Positions 33,103 through 44,989 of a stretch of 64,000 nucleotides of DNA are shown piece after piece. The notes beneath the pieces are model-generated. The model was not told the origin of the DNA. It worked only from the letters and a program-made list of their open reading frames with translations, and ran no database searches. The translations under genes and the position numbers were made by a program. Source of the stretch: Persicaria tinctoria. Its lineage: Eukaryota; Streptophyta; Magnoliopsida; Caryophyllales; Polygonaceae. The stretch's first letter is position 1. Every line of letters begins with the position of its first letter. The stretch spans positions 59,923,909 through 59,987,908 of the forward strand of contig JBANSL010000005.1 of the NCBI GenBank assembly GCA_037127255.1, written 5' to 3'.

Positions 33103-34512
33103 GGCCCGATGCTGTTTCACATCAAGAAGGAATTGCAAGATTGTGATCAGAAAAGTCTGGGAATCACCGAGTATTTCACGAAGCTCAAAGGTGCCTGGCA
33201 GCAACTATCTGGCTTGAGTCATCCGATTCGTTGCACTTTTGACAAGTGTGAATGCAATGTAAATGTAAGGATTGAAGCTGCTGAAAATGAAGAGAAACTC
33301 ATGAAGTTTCTTATGGGATTGAGTGAGAAATATGAAGCTGCAAGAAGACAGTTTCTTCTGTGTTCTCCTCTGCCTACTGTGAGCTATGTTCACTCTCTAC
33401 TGATTCAAGATGCATCAAGCTCTAAGAAACCAGAGGCACCTGCTAAAACCCCTGACGTCATATCAATGTTCAGTAAGAGAGATGCTGGTGAACAAGGGAA
33501 GAAAAAGAAGTGCACTCACTGTGAAGGAAATCATCCATCTGAGAAATGTTGGGAGGTGATTGGCTACCCCAGGTGGCACTCTGAAAGCAAATACAAGCCA
33601 CAACCGCCCCAAGCATCTAAGAATGGTGCTGAGAACAAGAAGAGCAACACAAACTATAGAACCAATGCAGTGACTGAAAAAGCAAGTGACTCAAATGTGC
33701 TGCAAGGTCTCTCTGCAGATCAAAAAAGGATGATGATGTTTTTGCTCAACATCATGGCTCAGTCTCAGCAAGAGAAGCAACATGATGTGGTCATAGCAGG
33801 TACACTTTTTTGTGGTATAGTTTCTCCTCTTACAAACAGTTGGTTATTAGATAGTGGTGCAAACTACCATATGACTTGTGATTTGAGTTGTCTAACCAAT
33901 GTTGCTCCCATGATACCTCCTTCAAAGATACATTTTCCTGATGGTCACACTAGTAACATTACTCACTCTGGTAATGTTCACTTAACACCCTCTTTAACCT
34001 TGACAAATGTCCTGTATATTCCAGACTTTAAACTCAACCTTGTTTCCTTAACCACTCTGGTACGCACCATGCATTTTCATATAAATCTTAGACCCCTTAT
34101 GTGTCTCATACATGACCTATCAAGGAGGAAGAACATTGCAGCTGGTAGAGACATTGATGGACTGTACCACCTGGTGCCTGAACCAGAGATACCATCCCTC
34201 AACCAAGAATCCCAAACCATTGAGAAATCCTATGATCAGTTATGTGCTACATCACCTGTGTTACCTGTGTTTTTGCCTAAATCATCTTGTAAGTCTGATT
34301 ATAATGCTCTTTGGCATCTCAGACTAGGCCATGCCCCTTTTGACAAACTATTACATGTATCTTCTATTTCACATGATATGAATAAATCTTCAGACCTTAC
34401 ATGCTCAGTTTGTCCACTGGCTAAGCAAACAAGAAATATCTTCTACAAAAGTGACTCTCATGCTAAGACCATTTTTGAACTTGTGCATTATGATTTATGG
34501 GGTCCCTATGAC
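33103..34512 (+). pseudogene. Copia Gag C-terminus, protease, pre-integrase and integrase start
   Basis: The frame (558 codons from 33109, the last part read-through into the inserted LTR) contains a zinc knuckle CTHCEGNHPSEKC (residues 135-147, CX2CX4HX4C), the aspartic protease motif WLLDSGANYHM (DSG at 248-250), a GAG-pre-integrase domain with LWHLRLGHAPFDKLL and CSVCPLAKQTR, and the first integrase catalytic Asp in HYDLWGPYD. It stops being Copia at 34512. A segment between protease and pre-integrase looks shortened. Confidence 0.85.
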
Positions 34513-34889
34513 TGTTGTGAGCCTAATTTGCCATGTTTTACACTATCATTTATATCGATTTCTGCATACATTGCATACATTTGGGTTAGAATAATACAGA
34601 ATCTGTGTAGTTTACACTTATTTGCAATATATGGAGGTCTACACAAGTTTTGGTTATATTTCGCAGAAATCGGACGCACTTTGGAGCTTAAAGGAAACTC
34701 ATGGAGAAGCCAAGAATGGTGCAGCTGGAGAAAAGACCATTTTTCACCATTCTTCGTTCTGAATCAAGCTTTGATGTCTTCATGAGAGTTGTAGCCCTCG
34801 GAAAGCGCTTTCCAACGCATGGTCATATACGTCAATCTGACGAACGAGGACTCGGGAAAGTGCGTTTCAAGAACAGAGCAGAAAGCTGA

Positions 34890-35360
34890 GAAAACTCTAC
34901 TCGAGATCGACAAGACTCTACTCGATCTCGACGAGCCATGGTCGAGCAGACCTGGTCGAGCAGAGCTGATCGAGGACACCGAGTCAGAGACAACCCGACT
35001 CCCGGAACCCTACTCGATCTCGAGTACCCCTGGTCGAGATAGACGAGCCATGTCCGGAGTCGACGAGCTGTGCCGAGCCGAGAAGCCGAGGACGAAGACG
35101 CAGACCACCTCTACTCGACCTCGACGAGCCCTTGTAGAGATCGACGAGCCCAGAGTCCAGATTCGGAGCCCATCGAGGAGATCCGCTCGAGAAACCATAG
35201 TCGCCGAGCCAGTCTACTCGACCTCGACTAGTCCAACTCGAGGTCGAAGAAGGCCAGTGAGCCAAGATGAGCCACATCGAGCAGATCTAGCCGAGACGAC
35301 GAGTCAAGCCGAGCCACCTTACTCGACCTCGACGAGCCCTACTCGAGGTCGACAAGAGCC
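34890..35360 (+). repeat. Tandem array, 102-112 bp units with paired TCGANNTCGA sites
   Basis: Pairs of tcgatctcga / tcgacctcga / tcgaggtcga-type sites begin near 34901/34922, 35013/35034, 35115/35136, 35218/35238 and 35323/35343. Spacing within a pair is about 21 bp and between pairs about 102-112 bp. Confidence 0.8.
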
Positions 35361-35621
35361 CAGTTCCAGAAGCTTCTCGACTTGTCTTGTCCGAGTAGAG
35401 TTGACGTTGCTTGGTCGCGAAGGCGAGGATTCTATCCGATCTATCAAGTTCTATCTATGGAAGGCGGAATCTATCAAGACATGAAGACTTTCCCATATTA
35501 GTTTTATCTTTTTCCTTATGGATTTAATTCCATTAAACATTTATTTATCATTAAGGCTTTTTAGATAGAATTTAGATATAGATATTTATCTTCTTTCCTA
35601 GATTAGCTAGGGAATGAAGGT

Positions 35622-35630
35622 TATAAATAA
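35622..35630 (+). promoter_or_regulatory. Putative LTR TATA box
   Basis: TATAAATAA is followed by ggccctaggggctcag, as in the related LTRs. Confidence 0.6.
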
Positions 35631-36562
35631 GGCCCTAGGGGCTCAGTTTTAATCATTCAATTCCAGATCACAATTAAATTTCAGAGAAAGACAAGTAGTT
35701 CCACAGAGAAGTTTAGGAGTTTGAGGTTTTTAAGGTTTTGGCGGTTTACGAAAGTTGATTGCCAGGATTGTAAAGGCTTTGAATTTAGTTTTTTTATGCA
35801 AGTTCCTTTCATCAATTCAAAGTCTGCAATTGCGATGAGGCGTGAGTAGTCCACCCACTTCTGGGGCTGGGGTGAGCCCGACGGTGGCCATGTGAGGCGA
35901 TGCGATAAAGGTCAGATCTTTTTGTGCAATTCATCTTCTATCCCTATGAGCATGATTCTTTTGCGAGAGTTGAAGGTGATCCTTGTTTGTGTTATTGAAG
36001 CGAAAGTGATCTTAATGCAACTTGGATTAATTATGTGAAAAGGGTTAGTAACAATTAGGGTTTATGCGAGAGCCTCTATATGCCTATTTGTTAATGACGA
36101 AAGTTATTTGATGGAAAGCATGATGTTTTATGCCTTTATGTGTTACTTTGCATGGTTATTGTTGTGGTGTTGAAACCCTAGCCTTGGAAGTCTTTTTATA
36201 TATTGAGTTTATTTTCTGTCGAAATTCTGAGTTCTGTCGAATTTGCAATTTAAAATTTCTGTCTTTGCTTTTAGTTTCTGCTTTGCTTCTGTTTTGCTTT
36301 GTTATTTGCTTTTGTTTTAGTTGCCCTTGCCGGGTTTATTTGTTTCTGCTTCTGTCTTTGTTTATGTGTTTTTCCACTGTTGTTGTGAGAATCTGATAGC
36401 TACCTGAGAACTGCTGACGTGCTTCCTCGTGGATTCGATCCTGACTATTCTCTTACTACAACGGGAGGAAGTCTTGTATTTATTTGCTGAGACAGGGAAG
36501 TCAATCTGAACTATATTTCATATTTATTTCATACTTGACCATCCTCCTGCAACAACAATGAC

Positions 36563-38191
36563 ACACCTACCTACAATGGCAAACAGTATTTTCTAACCAT
36601 TGTAGATGAAAACAGTAGGTGTGTATGGGCACATTTGCTTTCTCAAAAATCTGAAACACCTTCTGTCCTAAAAGATTTTCTAATCAAAATGGAAAATCAA
36701 TTTGAAACAAAAGTAAAGACCTTGAGAACAGATCAAGGCACTATGTTTTTCAACAAGGATTTGACAGATTTTCTAACATCTAAGGGCATTATACATGAGA
36801 GCTCATGCACTGCTACTCCTCAACAAAATGGTAGAGTAAAAAGAAAACATAGATATGTGTTAGAAACTGCTCTAGCTCTCAGATTTCACTCCTCTTTGCC
36901 CATTAAATTTTGGGGTGATTGCATCTTAACTGCAACCTACCTCATAAACAGATTGGCCACACCTTTGTTGAAAAAAAAATCTCTTTATGAAATGCTTTTC
37001 AAACAGCAACCTGATTACTCCACTCTTAGAGTTTTTGGTTGCCTATGTTACATGTCTACTAGTTTTCAAAACCATAAGAAATTTGACAATAGAGCTGAAG
37101 CTTGTGTTTTCCTAGGCTATCCCTTTTGTTTTAAAGGCTACAAAGTTTACAATCTTCAAACTCAAAAATGTCATATTAGTAGAGATGTTATGTTTGTAGA
37201 GGATTTTTTCCCTTTTGCAGCCAGCAACCCAAGTCATAGCCTGGATACCAGTCAACAAACCATCAGATCTCCTCAGCCAGAATTTGTGGATGATTGGCCT
37301 TTCACACTAGTTGACAGTTCTTCTGACCTTGATCTACCCACTCTTGATCCCTCATCCACCACAGAATCTCTGGCTGATTACTCTCCCTCACATGTCCCAC
37401 CCACCTTTGATGTTATCACAACTCCAGAATCCTCTCCCCCGCCTATCAGACACTCCACAAGAACCACTAAACCACCTACTTGGTTACAAGACTATGTGTG
37501 TTCAGTTCATCATGATCCTCCATCTGCAATGTCTGCCTCCTGCAGTAAGATCACCTCTCCATTCCTTATGTCCAAATTTGTTTCTTATTCTTCTTGTCCA
37601 GCTTCTTACAACACCTTCATAGTCAATAGTGCACCACTATCTGAACCTTCTTCTGTAAGGGAGGCTCTACAACACAAAGAATGTTGCCAAACTATGATTA
37701 CTGAGCTGGATGCTCTTGAAAGGACAGCAACATGGTGTGTGGTGCCTAGACCTGCTCATAAGTCAGTTGTGAATTGTAAATGGCTCTTTAAAGTGAAACT
37801 GAAAGTAGATGGATTTCTTGATAGACACAAAGCCAGGCTAGTGGCTTGTGGATTCAGTCAAGTGGAGGGCATTGACTACTCTGAGACATTTGCCCTAGTG
37901 GCAAAAATGATCTATGTGAGGACACTCCTAGCAGTAGCAGCTGCACATGAGTGGTTCATCTCTCAATTAGATGTCACAAATGCATTCTTGCATGGTGATC
38001 TAGAAGAGGAAGTCTACATGGAATTGCCACCCGAGTATCATCTTCTCAAATCCTTACAGCCTGCTATTCAGGGGAAGAATGAGATACATAATCAGCAAGC
38101 TAAGCAGGATTTAGCACCTGTTTGGCAACAGGTTTTAAAAGGTTTGAAAAGGTTTCATCAACTTCCCCCAAAAAAAAAGCTCATTCGATGA
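36563..38191 (+). pseudogene. Copia integrase core and partial reverse transcriptase
   Basis: After the solo LTR the Copia frame resumes ([19 protein letters not shown]). It has the second integrase catalytic Asp in LRTDQGT. The expected catalytic Glu motif GRVERKHR reads GRVKRKHR, so that residue is Lys. The RT start is clear: [60 protein letters not shown]. The frame then drifts and ends at 38191 before YVDD. It is inactive by several independent lesions. Confidence 0.85.
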
Positions 38192-38480
38192 TGTTTGGCA
38201 ATCAGGTGCCATGAGTTGCAGTTACAGGTTTCAAGAGTTGAAATTTGGTGAAAATGGAAGCCCTGGGAGGGAAGCTTTCCGGAGGTTATTTTATCAGGTG
38301 CCAAAAATGTACACTCTTGCCCCTGAAATCACCCGAAGAAGCCACTGCTTGTGGTGGTCGCCTACTCTCTCCCTCTCTCGCTCCTTCAGTCCCGTAGCCG
38401 GCTCGCCGGACTTGCGTTGCCCCGCCATCGTCGAGCATCGCAGCCCCTCTTTACCCCTTTCCCTCTCGATTTGCAATGTT
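38192..38480. other. Junction sequence between Copia and a truncated LTR
   Basis: A CT-rich and GC-rich mixed stretch with overlapping short frames on both strands. Nothing was recognised. Confidence 0.35.
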
Positions 38481-39511
38481 ACAGTCCTGAATCTGGAAAT
38501 AGCGCTAGGGATAATGAAAGCAAACACCTTCTGATTTCAAACGAGATCGAAATTGGAACAGTAGAGAACGAAACCCCCATGGGCTTTATTTATAGGCTTC
38601 TAAACCTTGCTACTCAAGGATAGAAATCTCTATCTATATCTAAAATTATATCTAAAATGCTTAAGGATCAATAAAAGCAACAAGGAAATTAAATCTAAAT
38701 ATATCTAAATGTCTTTAATGGATAGATTTTCTCCTTCCATGATGTATCTTGATAGATTGGATAGAATCGGCAAACTTCGAGCCCAAGGAATCCCACACCG
38801 GGTAGATTTGGTCAAACCGAGTAACGCAGCTTCTAGAATTGTCGTCGATCTCGACAAGGATTTGTCGATCTCGAGTAGGAATGTTGGTCAACTGGCTCGG
38901 CTTCGTCGTCTCGGCTAGCTGGTGCTCGACAAGCTCAGACAAGGCTAACAGGGTTGGTCGATCTCGAGGACCCCTTGTCGATGTCGAGTTGGGTGGTTCG
39001 TCGACTAGGTCTTCTCGGGTGGCTCTGCTTGACAGGTTTGGATCTGGGCTCCGGGCTCGTCGATCTCGACTAACTCTTGTCAAGGTCGAGTAGGTTGTCC
39101 GGCTTCCTAGTCAGGTCGGGTAACTTCTTCTCGACTCTGGGTGGGTGTTCAAAGTCTTGTCGACATCGAGTAGATCCTACTCGATCTCGAGGACGGTGTG
39201 GAGTCAGATTCTTCGTCTTCAGCTTCTCGACGTGATCCTCCTCGATCCTGGCAAGTGTCTAGACACGGCTTGTCGAGATCGACTAAGGGTAGTCGATGTC
39301 GAGTAGCTTTGTGCTCCGGTTCTTGCCTCTTGGTTTTCTCCCGGAATGGTTCCATATTCTGTGATATTAAACAGAAATTTATGTAGATCTCTATTTTTGA
39401 CAAATAAGCATATACTACATAAATCCGACATATTCCCAACCCGAAATATGCAAAATGTAAAGAATATGGAACTAAAATATGCATACAGACATGGCTACTT
39501 TGGAGACATCA
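38480..39511 (-). mobile_element. Truncated LTR of the TGATGTC subfamily
   Basis: Its minus-strand start (39511, TGATGTCTCCA) and first 150 bp match 49311-49460 (tttgcatatttcggg, gggaatatgt). It has the TATA box at 38586-38594 and scattered TCGA-pair sites at 38840-39300. The downstream end expected as CTACAACA is absent, so the copy is truncated near 38480-38530. The exact breakpoint is uncertain. Confidence 0.7.
38586..38594 (-). promoter_or_regulatory. Putative LTR TATA box
   Basis: TATAAATAA on the minus strand precedes aagcccatggggg, equivalent to the other LTR promoters. Confidence 0.55.
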
Positions 39512-39572
39512 CCTAACAAGGGGTTTCATCCCTCAAAACGTAACTCGGGAATCATAATCCCGGGCCGTTACA
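39512..39572 (-). repeat. 5' tip of a TGTAAC-type (Gypsy-like) LTR
   Basis: On the minus strand it begins TGTAACGGCCCGGGATTATG and continues with gagggatgaaaccccttg, nearly the same as 55358-55415. The truncated LTR at 38480-39511 interrupts it. Confidence 0.7.
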
Positions 39573-39891
39573 ATTTGCACATGTGGAAAACATGGTGTGA
39601 ATTAAGTATAAATTTGGATGTGTGATAACGTATGTTAAGTTATATGTTGATTGTAAAGCATGATGTGAAGTGTGAATTATGATATAAGATGTTGATATAT
39701 GTCCGTAAGTATGAGATCTTGATATGCAAGCATGGTATGTTATATGAAGGAGAAGCATGACTGTGGATATGTGCTTAAGTATGGAAGTCTAATATATTCT
39801 ATGATGATTATGAGATGTTGTTGTATGAAAGGATGCTATAAAATGTTTTAATATGAACATAGTTGAGATATGTGATGATGAGACTTGTGAC

Positions 39892-41570
39892 TAGACCTGT
39901 CAATCGGGTCATTCGGGTCGGGTTCGGGTCGGGTCACTTCGGGTTTCGGGTAAAACGGGTTTCGGGTTGACTCGAATTCGGGTTTGACCCGGTTTCGGGT
40001 CATTTCGGGTCAGTCAATTTTAAATTTTTGTAATAAATTTTTTTTATTTTCGCGACAAAATGAAAAATGTTAAAGCCCCCTGAACTTGATTCTTCTGAGA
40101 ATTAAAATGGTCAAGTTATATTATCAGCAAAATTCAAGAACTAAACAAAAGCAATGATGTTTACTGTTTACATTATTAGGAACTAAAAAAGGCTCTACTT
40201 ACATTTAAGCACTGCAGTCTGCAGTGCAGTTTGCATCTAACTAAGAACAAAATTCAACAAAGTAAAGCCTTCTCACTTGATTCTTCTAAATGAAAGTAGC
40301 CAGATGCAAAAAATAAGTAGCCACATCGAAAGTAGTCGGATCCATAAAACAAGTTTACATTCTTCTAAGTTCTAATTGAGAGTAGCCACAAAAATCTAGA
40401 ACTAAAAAAAATTCAGCAACTATTTACTAGTCTCTCCAGTAGATGCACAGAATTAATAACAACAACTAATTGAAAGTAGCCAAGAAATCAAATCTGAAAG
40501 TAGCCAGACACAAAAATTTTGAGAATTATAAATTGAAAGATGCAAAAAATCAATTAAATGAAACAAAAAATAGATCTGAACAAATAAGAAATAGACTCAA
40601 ATTTAATCATTCACAAATCACAAGTATTCCACATAAGAGCCCAACAAATTGACAAAAGAGGATGAATATGAGGTACTAGCAGAAGGTCGATGGAGGATAA
40701 ACAATTAACAACAGCGGCTCAACCTCAATGGGGTCGGATAGCAGCAGCATGAAGAGGGAAAACGGACAGCAACACCGGACACCAGCTAGAAGGACGACGA
40801 GCAGCAGAAGGTTGATGAGAAGCGGACAACCAACAGCAGCGCAACGACAGCGCAACGACACCAACAAGCAACACCGAACAGCAGGGCGCATGTTTCCTGT
40901 AGTTTACTGTTAAACAAGCCTACTGTTAAACAAGAGCACATATATTACACATTTTCTGTCATAACAAAACAACTTGCATTTGCTTTCATAACAAAACAAT
41001 CATCATCAATACCTTATTACAAACAAAATTGAAATGGAGGAGGTGCAAGGTAGCAACCAAAGAGAAAGAAAATAACTCGAAATTGAAGAACAATTCGGAA
41101 TAGGACCAGGATAAGAGACGAGTACCTGAAGGCTGCAGTGGAAGACACTGAACGGGTCGCGAACGCCAAGATTGAAGGAGGCAGCGAATAGCAGGAGCGA
41201 GACGAGCAAGACGAGCAAGGAGCGAGACGAGCGAGCAGCAGGAACGCCAAGATTGAAGGAGCAGCAGGAGCGAGACGAGCAAGGTGAGCACTGGAGGCGG
41301 TCGCGAGCAGCGGGACGAAGGAGCGAACGAGGCGTCTGATTAGGGCAAGCTACAGAGCGCTGCGTTTTGCCTGTTACAGCGTCCCTTTTCTAAATAACCA
41401 CCGACCCGATCGGGTCGACCCGGACCCGGACCCGGTTGACCCGAAAATTTTTCGGGTTTTCGGGTTCGGGTCGAAATAAAAACTCGGGTCTGATTTTTCG
41501 GGTTCGGGTCGGAAATTTTTCGGGTCGGCCGGGTCGGGTCACCGGGTCGGGTTGTGTTTTGACAGGTCTA
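39892..41570. mobile_element. hAT element with 8-bp TSD and CGGGTC arrays
   Basis: It is flanked by identical cttgtgac (39884-39891 and 41571-41578). The ends are tagacctgtcaatc and, inverted, tagacctgtcaaaac. Both subterminal regions are packed with cgggt / acccg motifs (39905-40015 and 41402-41552), the kind of array hAT transposases bind. The interior has no transposase but an Asn/Lys-rich region and purine-rich gcgagacgagcaag repeats (41160-41285). Confidence 0.93.
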
Positions 41571-41827
41571 CTTGTGACTATACGTTGTTATATGATTTGA
41601 TGACATATTTAGTTAAGATGGGATAATCTGAAATTGGATATATATGTGAAGTTACGTATGATAGTTAGGGGCGCCTTGTGTGACCTAGATAGACTTATGC
41701 ATATTTGTATATTTGTTAGGTGATTGTTGCTTGTTGGACTTCGCTTGCGTTATCTTTTGTTGTTCGGCATTTCCAAGTAAGTTTCCTACAGGAGCTTACT
41801 CAGCAACTCGGACCTCCTGCCTGATGT

Positions 41828-43787
41828 GTCATTGTTGTAGGAGGAAATCGATATTGCAAATAGAATGTAAATAGAATAAGCAAACCAATTCTGTTTCGAG
41901 CAAATAATGTTCAAGACTCCCTCCCATTGTAGCAAAAGGAATTCAAGATCGATCCACGAGGAAGCATGTCAGCGGATCCTAGATAGCGGATGAATTCACA
42001 TCGGATTTCGACTCCAGAGAAATCACTCGATATCGACCAAAGGGTACTTGATATCGACCAATTTCAGTCGATTTCTATCCTATACGAAATCAGCCAGTTT
42101 CGACCTAAACAACTCGATATCGACCTGTTAGTGGTCGATATCAACTAGTCTTGGTCGATTTAGACCTGTATCTGCAATGAACAAAAACAAGAAAAGGTCG
42201 ATTTCGAGGTAAAGTGCTCGATATCAACCAAGTCAGTACCCAATATCGATCGGCTCAGAAAACTGCCAGTCGACCAGAAGACTCGATTTCGACCTGTGTA
42301 AGTCGATATCGAGTGCTTTGCAGAAAATTTGTGTCTACGAAAGAAGGCCGAAGACTGCGAGAATGGAAGCGAAGGATGAATAGAAATAACCAAGTTTGAT
42401 ATATATGAAGATAATATATGAAACAAAACTTCCAAGATCGGGGCTAACCACAACGATAACCAAACACGCATAAGGCAATATAATATGAACATATAATTAT
42501 GCAATCACATCAAAGGACCAAGCTTTCGTCTTTCCTAACAATTAGACAACTTTTTCAAGTAACCCTAATTGTATCTACCAATTTTAAGTATATAATCCAA
42601 GTTGTTGAACATGAATCTCTATTCTTTCGAGTTGGCAATAAACATATAAAAGACAGTGGATGATCAAAAACATAATAAATATCGAATCTTTACCTCGAGC
42701 GCGCATGGCTATTGTCGGGCTCACCCCGAACCCAGAAGTAGATGGACTACTCGCTCATTGCCATAGGAACCATGATTGATTAAAGGAAATAACTTTGCAT
42801 TAAACTAAATTCTCGACCTTTACAATCCCGGCACTCCAACTTTTGAAAAAGCTCTAAAATCCTAAAAGCCTTAAAAACCTAAACTTTATGTGAACTAACT
42901 AGCTCTATAATTGAATGAATGAAAAACTAACCCCAAGGACTTTAAGTATAGACCCAAGTCCTTGATATCCAAGGAAGGAATCTATCTATCCTATATCTCT
43001 ATCTAAGTAAAGATATAATTCTACTTGAAAGGAAATAAATCAAACATGGTAAACTAGATAAATCCTAAAGGGTAAGTAAATGTTCCACCCTTAGGATAGA
43101 TAGAAAAATAAAACGATAAAATATATCAAGTCTTCATGTGCAAGGTATCCTCGACTCGGAATAGGATAGACTCGGAATCGTCTCGTACTCGATCTGGGAG
43201 TTGGTCGATATCGACCCAAGTTGGTCGGTATCAAGTCGTGTTGCTCGGCTTCACTTATGACCACTTGATGTCGGCTTTGTCATGGATTTCGAGTCGATAC
43301 TTGGTCGATATCGACCGATACGGGTTCAAATCTATCTATCTTCGTCTTGCTCGTCATGTCAAGTCGGTCCCAGAACTTTCAACCAGTCTTCTGCTTTTAG
43401 CATTCTGCTCCTTCTTGAAACGCACTTTCCCGAGTCCTCGATCGTCCGATTGATGCATATGAGTACGCTTTGGAAAGCTCTTTATAAAGACATCGGAACT
43501 TGATTCAGAATGATGAATGGTGAAAAATGGGTTTTCTCCAGCTGCACCATCCTGCGCTCTTCCTTAGCTTTTCCAATATCTTCATGATTTTCCTTTAAGC
43601 TCCAAAGTGCGTTCAAACTTCATAAAATTAGCTATAAACTCTTGAAACCATATCAAACTTGTGTAGACTCCATATCTAGTAATATTAAGCATAACTACAC
43701 AACTTCCTAATAATTTAATCCCAACATAATCGAATACGGAGCAGAACTAAACATAAAAACATGGTATAAAACAGGGACATCAGTCAT
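41828..43787 (-). mobile_element. Solo LTR with TSD gtcat
   Basis: The LTR (41833-43782, 1950 bp) reads TGATGTCCCTG...CTCCTACAACA on the minus strand and is flanked by gtcat (41828-41832 and 43783-43787). It carries TCGATATCGA-like sites in two clusters (about 42010-42320 and 43195-43330) and the shared cttcctcgtggatcgatctt block near its minus-strand 3' end. Confidence 0.92.
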
Positions 43788-43921
43788 GTAGTATGTAGGT
43801 GTTTCACATGCATAAAAGTTTGTCATGTAGTATCATGCTTAGAACTTGCACTTATGAATGAGCATCCCTATTCTTTATGCGCTTGAAAAGAGAACGGTCG
43901 TTATCTATGAGTCTTAGAGTC

Positions 43922-43998
43922 TTTGCTACGGACCGTAGCAAAGGCTACGGTCATGAATGCCCCCATGACCGTAGCCTACGGTCATGGGGGCATTCATG
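43922..43998. other. Nested perfect palindromes
   Basis: tttgctacgg and its inverse (43922-43931 / 43933-43942) are separated by one base. Directly after them comes a 23-bp arm (43952-43974) and its exact inverse (43976-43998), separated by one base. The motif ctacggtc or its inverse occurs four times, so alternative pairings are possible. Transcribed on either strand, this would fold into a strong hairpin. Confidence 0.9.
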
Positions 43999-44055
43999 TT
44001 TTATACCGTTCCGGTCTCTGAACGAGTCGATGAGTATGATATGTAGATATTTCTA

Positions 44056-44165
44056 TACGGTTCGGCATAGACCAAGCGCCCTACCTCGGAGTGGGAACGG
44101 GAATATATCTGTTACGGTTCGGCTGAGGCCGAGCGCCCTACCTCGGAGTGGGTACGAGAAATACA
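44056..44165 (-). repeat. 57-bp tandem duplication in Gypsy-type LTR
   Basis: tacggttcggc begins at 44056 and 44113. Both copies contain agcgccctacctcggagtgg. Confidence 0.93.
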
Positions 44166-44424
44166 GAGATATGGGGATATGCCACGTATTTTGATAAGAA
44201 TGACTTGCGTGTTTAAATTCTGTACCGCATTAGACCATCCTTTATTCTAGGTATAGGCATATTATATGGCCTCAACACGGTCTTTAGGGCCTGCAGACGT
44301 CTCTGGGCCTGACATCGTGATAGTGTTAGATACTTGCTCCTTGCTTGCTCCATGTTTCTATGACGGGGAATTCTACTGGGCTAAAGAGAAGAACCGGCCT
44401 AACCCGCTAATTTGGCTTAAGTAT

Positions 44425-44664
44425 TACTCCCTCCGTTAATTAAAACTTGGCGTTTTACTATTCATGCATGCTTTTTGAGGTGTTAAAAACTATATAAAAT
44501 ATTAACTTTTTTAATACTTTTTTTAATAATTTCATACTTGTTACTATTAAGTATGAATTTATAAAAACAAAATTTAAAAAAAGTTAATATTTCATATAGT
44601 TTTTATCATTTTAAAAAAGCGTGCATGAATAGTAAATGACAAGTTTTAATTAACAGAGGCACTA
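44425..44664. mobile_element. Stowaway MITE
   Basis: The body (44427-44662) starts CTCCCTCCGTTAATTAAAAC, and its inverse end reads gtgcctctgttaattaaaac. It is flanked by TA on both sides. The ends pair further inward (ttactattcatgca). The CTCCCTCCGT terminus is diagnostic of Stowaway (Tc1/mariner type). Confidence 0.92.
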
Positions 44665-44989
44665 TTTGATTATGATTTCGGTGTTGGACCCGGCTCCGCC
44701 GTGGCAAGTTGTACTTTATTTTCGCTTTTATTCCCGTTTTCATTAAACGAATTTCCGCGACATAGATCTTAGGACAAGTTAAGTGTACCCAACAGCCCTA
44801 CGCTTGTTTTGGGGTTTGAAATCCCCGCTTTGAATATTAATGTTTAAGAGGTTTGAAACCTCGACTCGTACCTGGATTGCAAGATCCGAACGAAGGTATC
44901 CGACCATCGAAACATAACCCGGGTATTTATATCCGGGCCGTTACATAACCGGTTCACAATATTTTACAGATATCGGTTAATCATATTCT

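Larger units (their letters stand above)
34508..36562 (+). mobile_element. Solo LTR with TSD atgac, inside Copia integrase
   Basis: The LTR (34513-36557, 2045 bp) starts TGTTGTGAGCC, ends CTGCAACAACA, and is flanked by atgac at 34508-34512 and 36558-36562. Its first 300 bp are closely related to the reverse complement of 13657-13350. It carries an array of paired TCGA sites (34890-35350). No interior or second LTR is present, so it arose by LTR-LTR recombination. Confidence 0.93.
31411..38191 (+). mobile_element. Defective Copia retrotransposon carrying two insertions
   Basis: From left to right: a short LTR (31411-31657), an initiator tRNA-Met type PBS, gag, then protease, integrase and the first part of reverse transcriptase. 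Gag is broken by an insertion at 32193-33094 and integrase by a solo LTR at 34513-36557. The RT stops making sense near 38040, before the YVDD motif. RNase H and the 3' LTR are missing. Removing the two insertions restores the expected protein order. Confidence 0.85.
39573..44945 (-). mobile_element. Gypsy-type LTR region, minus, with three nested insertions
   Basis: The minus-strand start at 44945 is TGTAACGGCCCGG. Going left come gccacggcggagccggg (44690-44710), accgagcgccctacctcgg repeats, an agtaagtttcctacaggagc block (41775) and a catgatgtgaag-like region (39600-39880). These occur in the same order in the plus-strand LTR from 55358. Into it are inserted a Stowaway (44427-44662), a solo LTR (41833-43782) and a hAT element (39892-41570). 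The left boundary is not certain. Confidence 0.5.

Noticed and set aside
34513..34785. C-terminal part of the 558-codon Copia frame
   Set aside because: From 34513 on the frame reads into the inserted solo LTR, so those residues are not part of the Copia protein.
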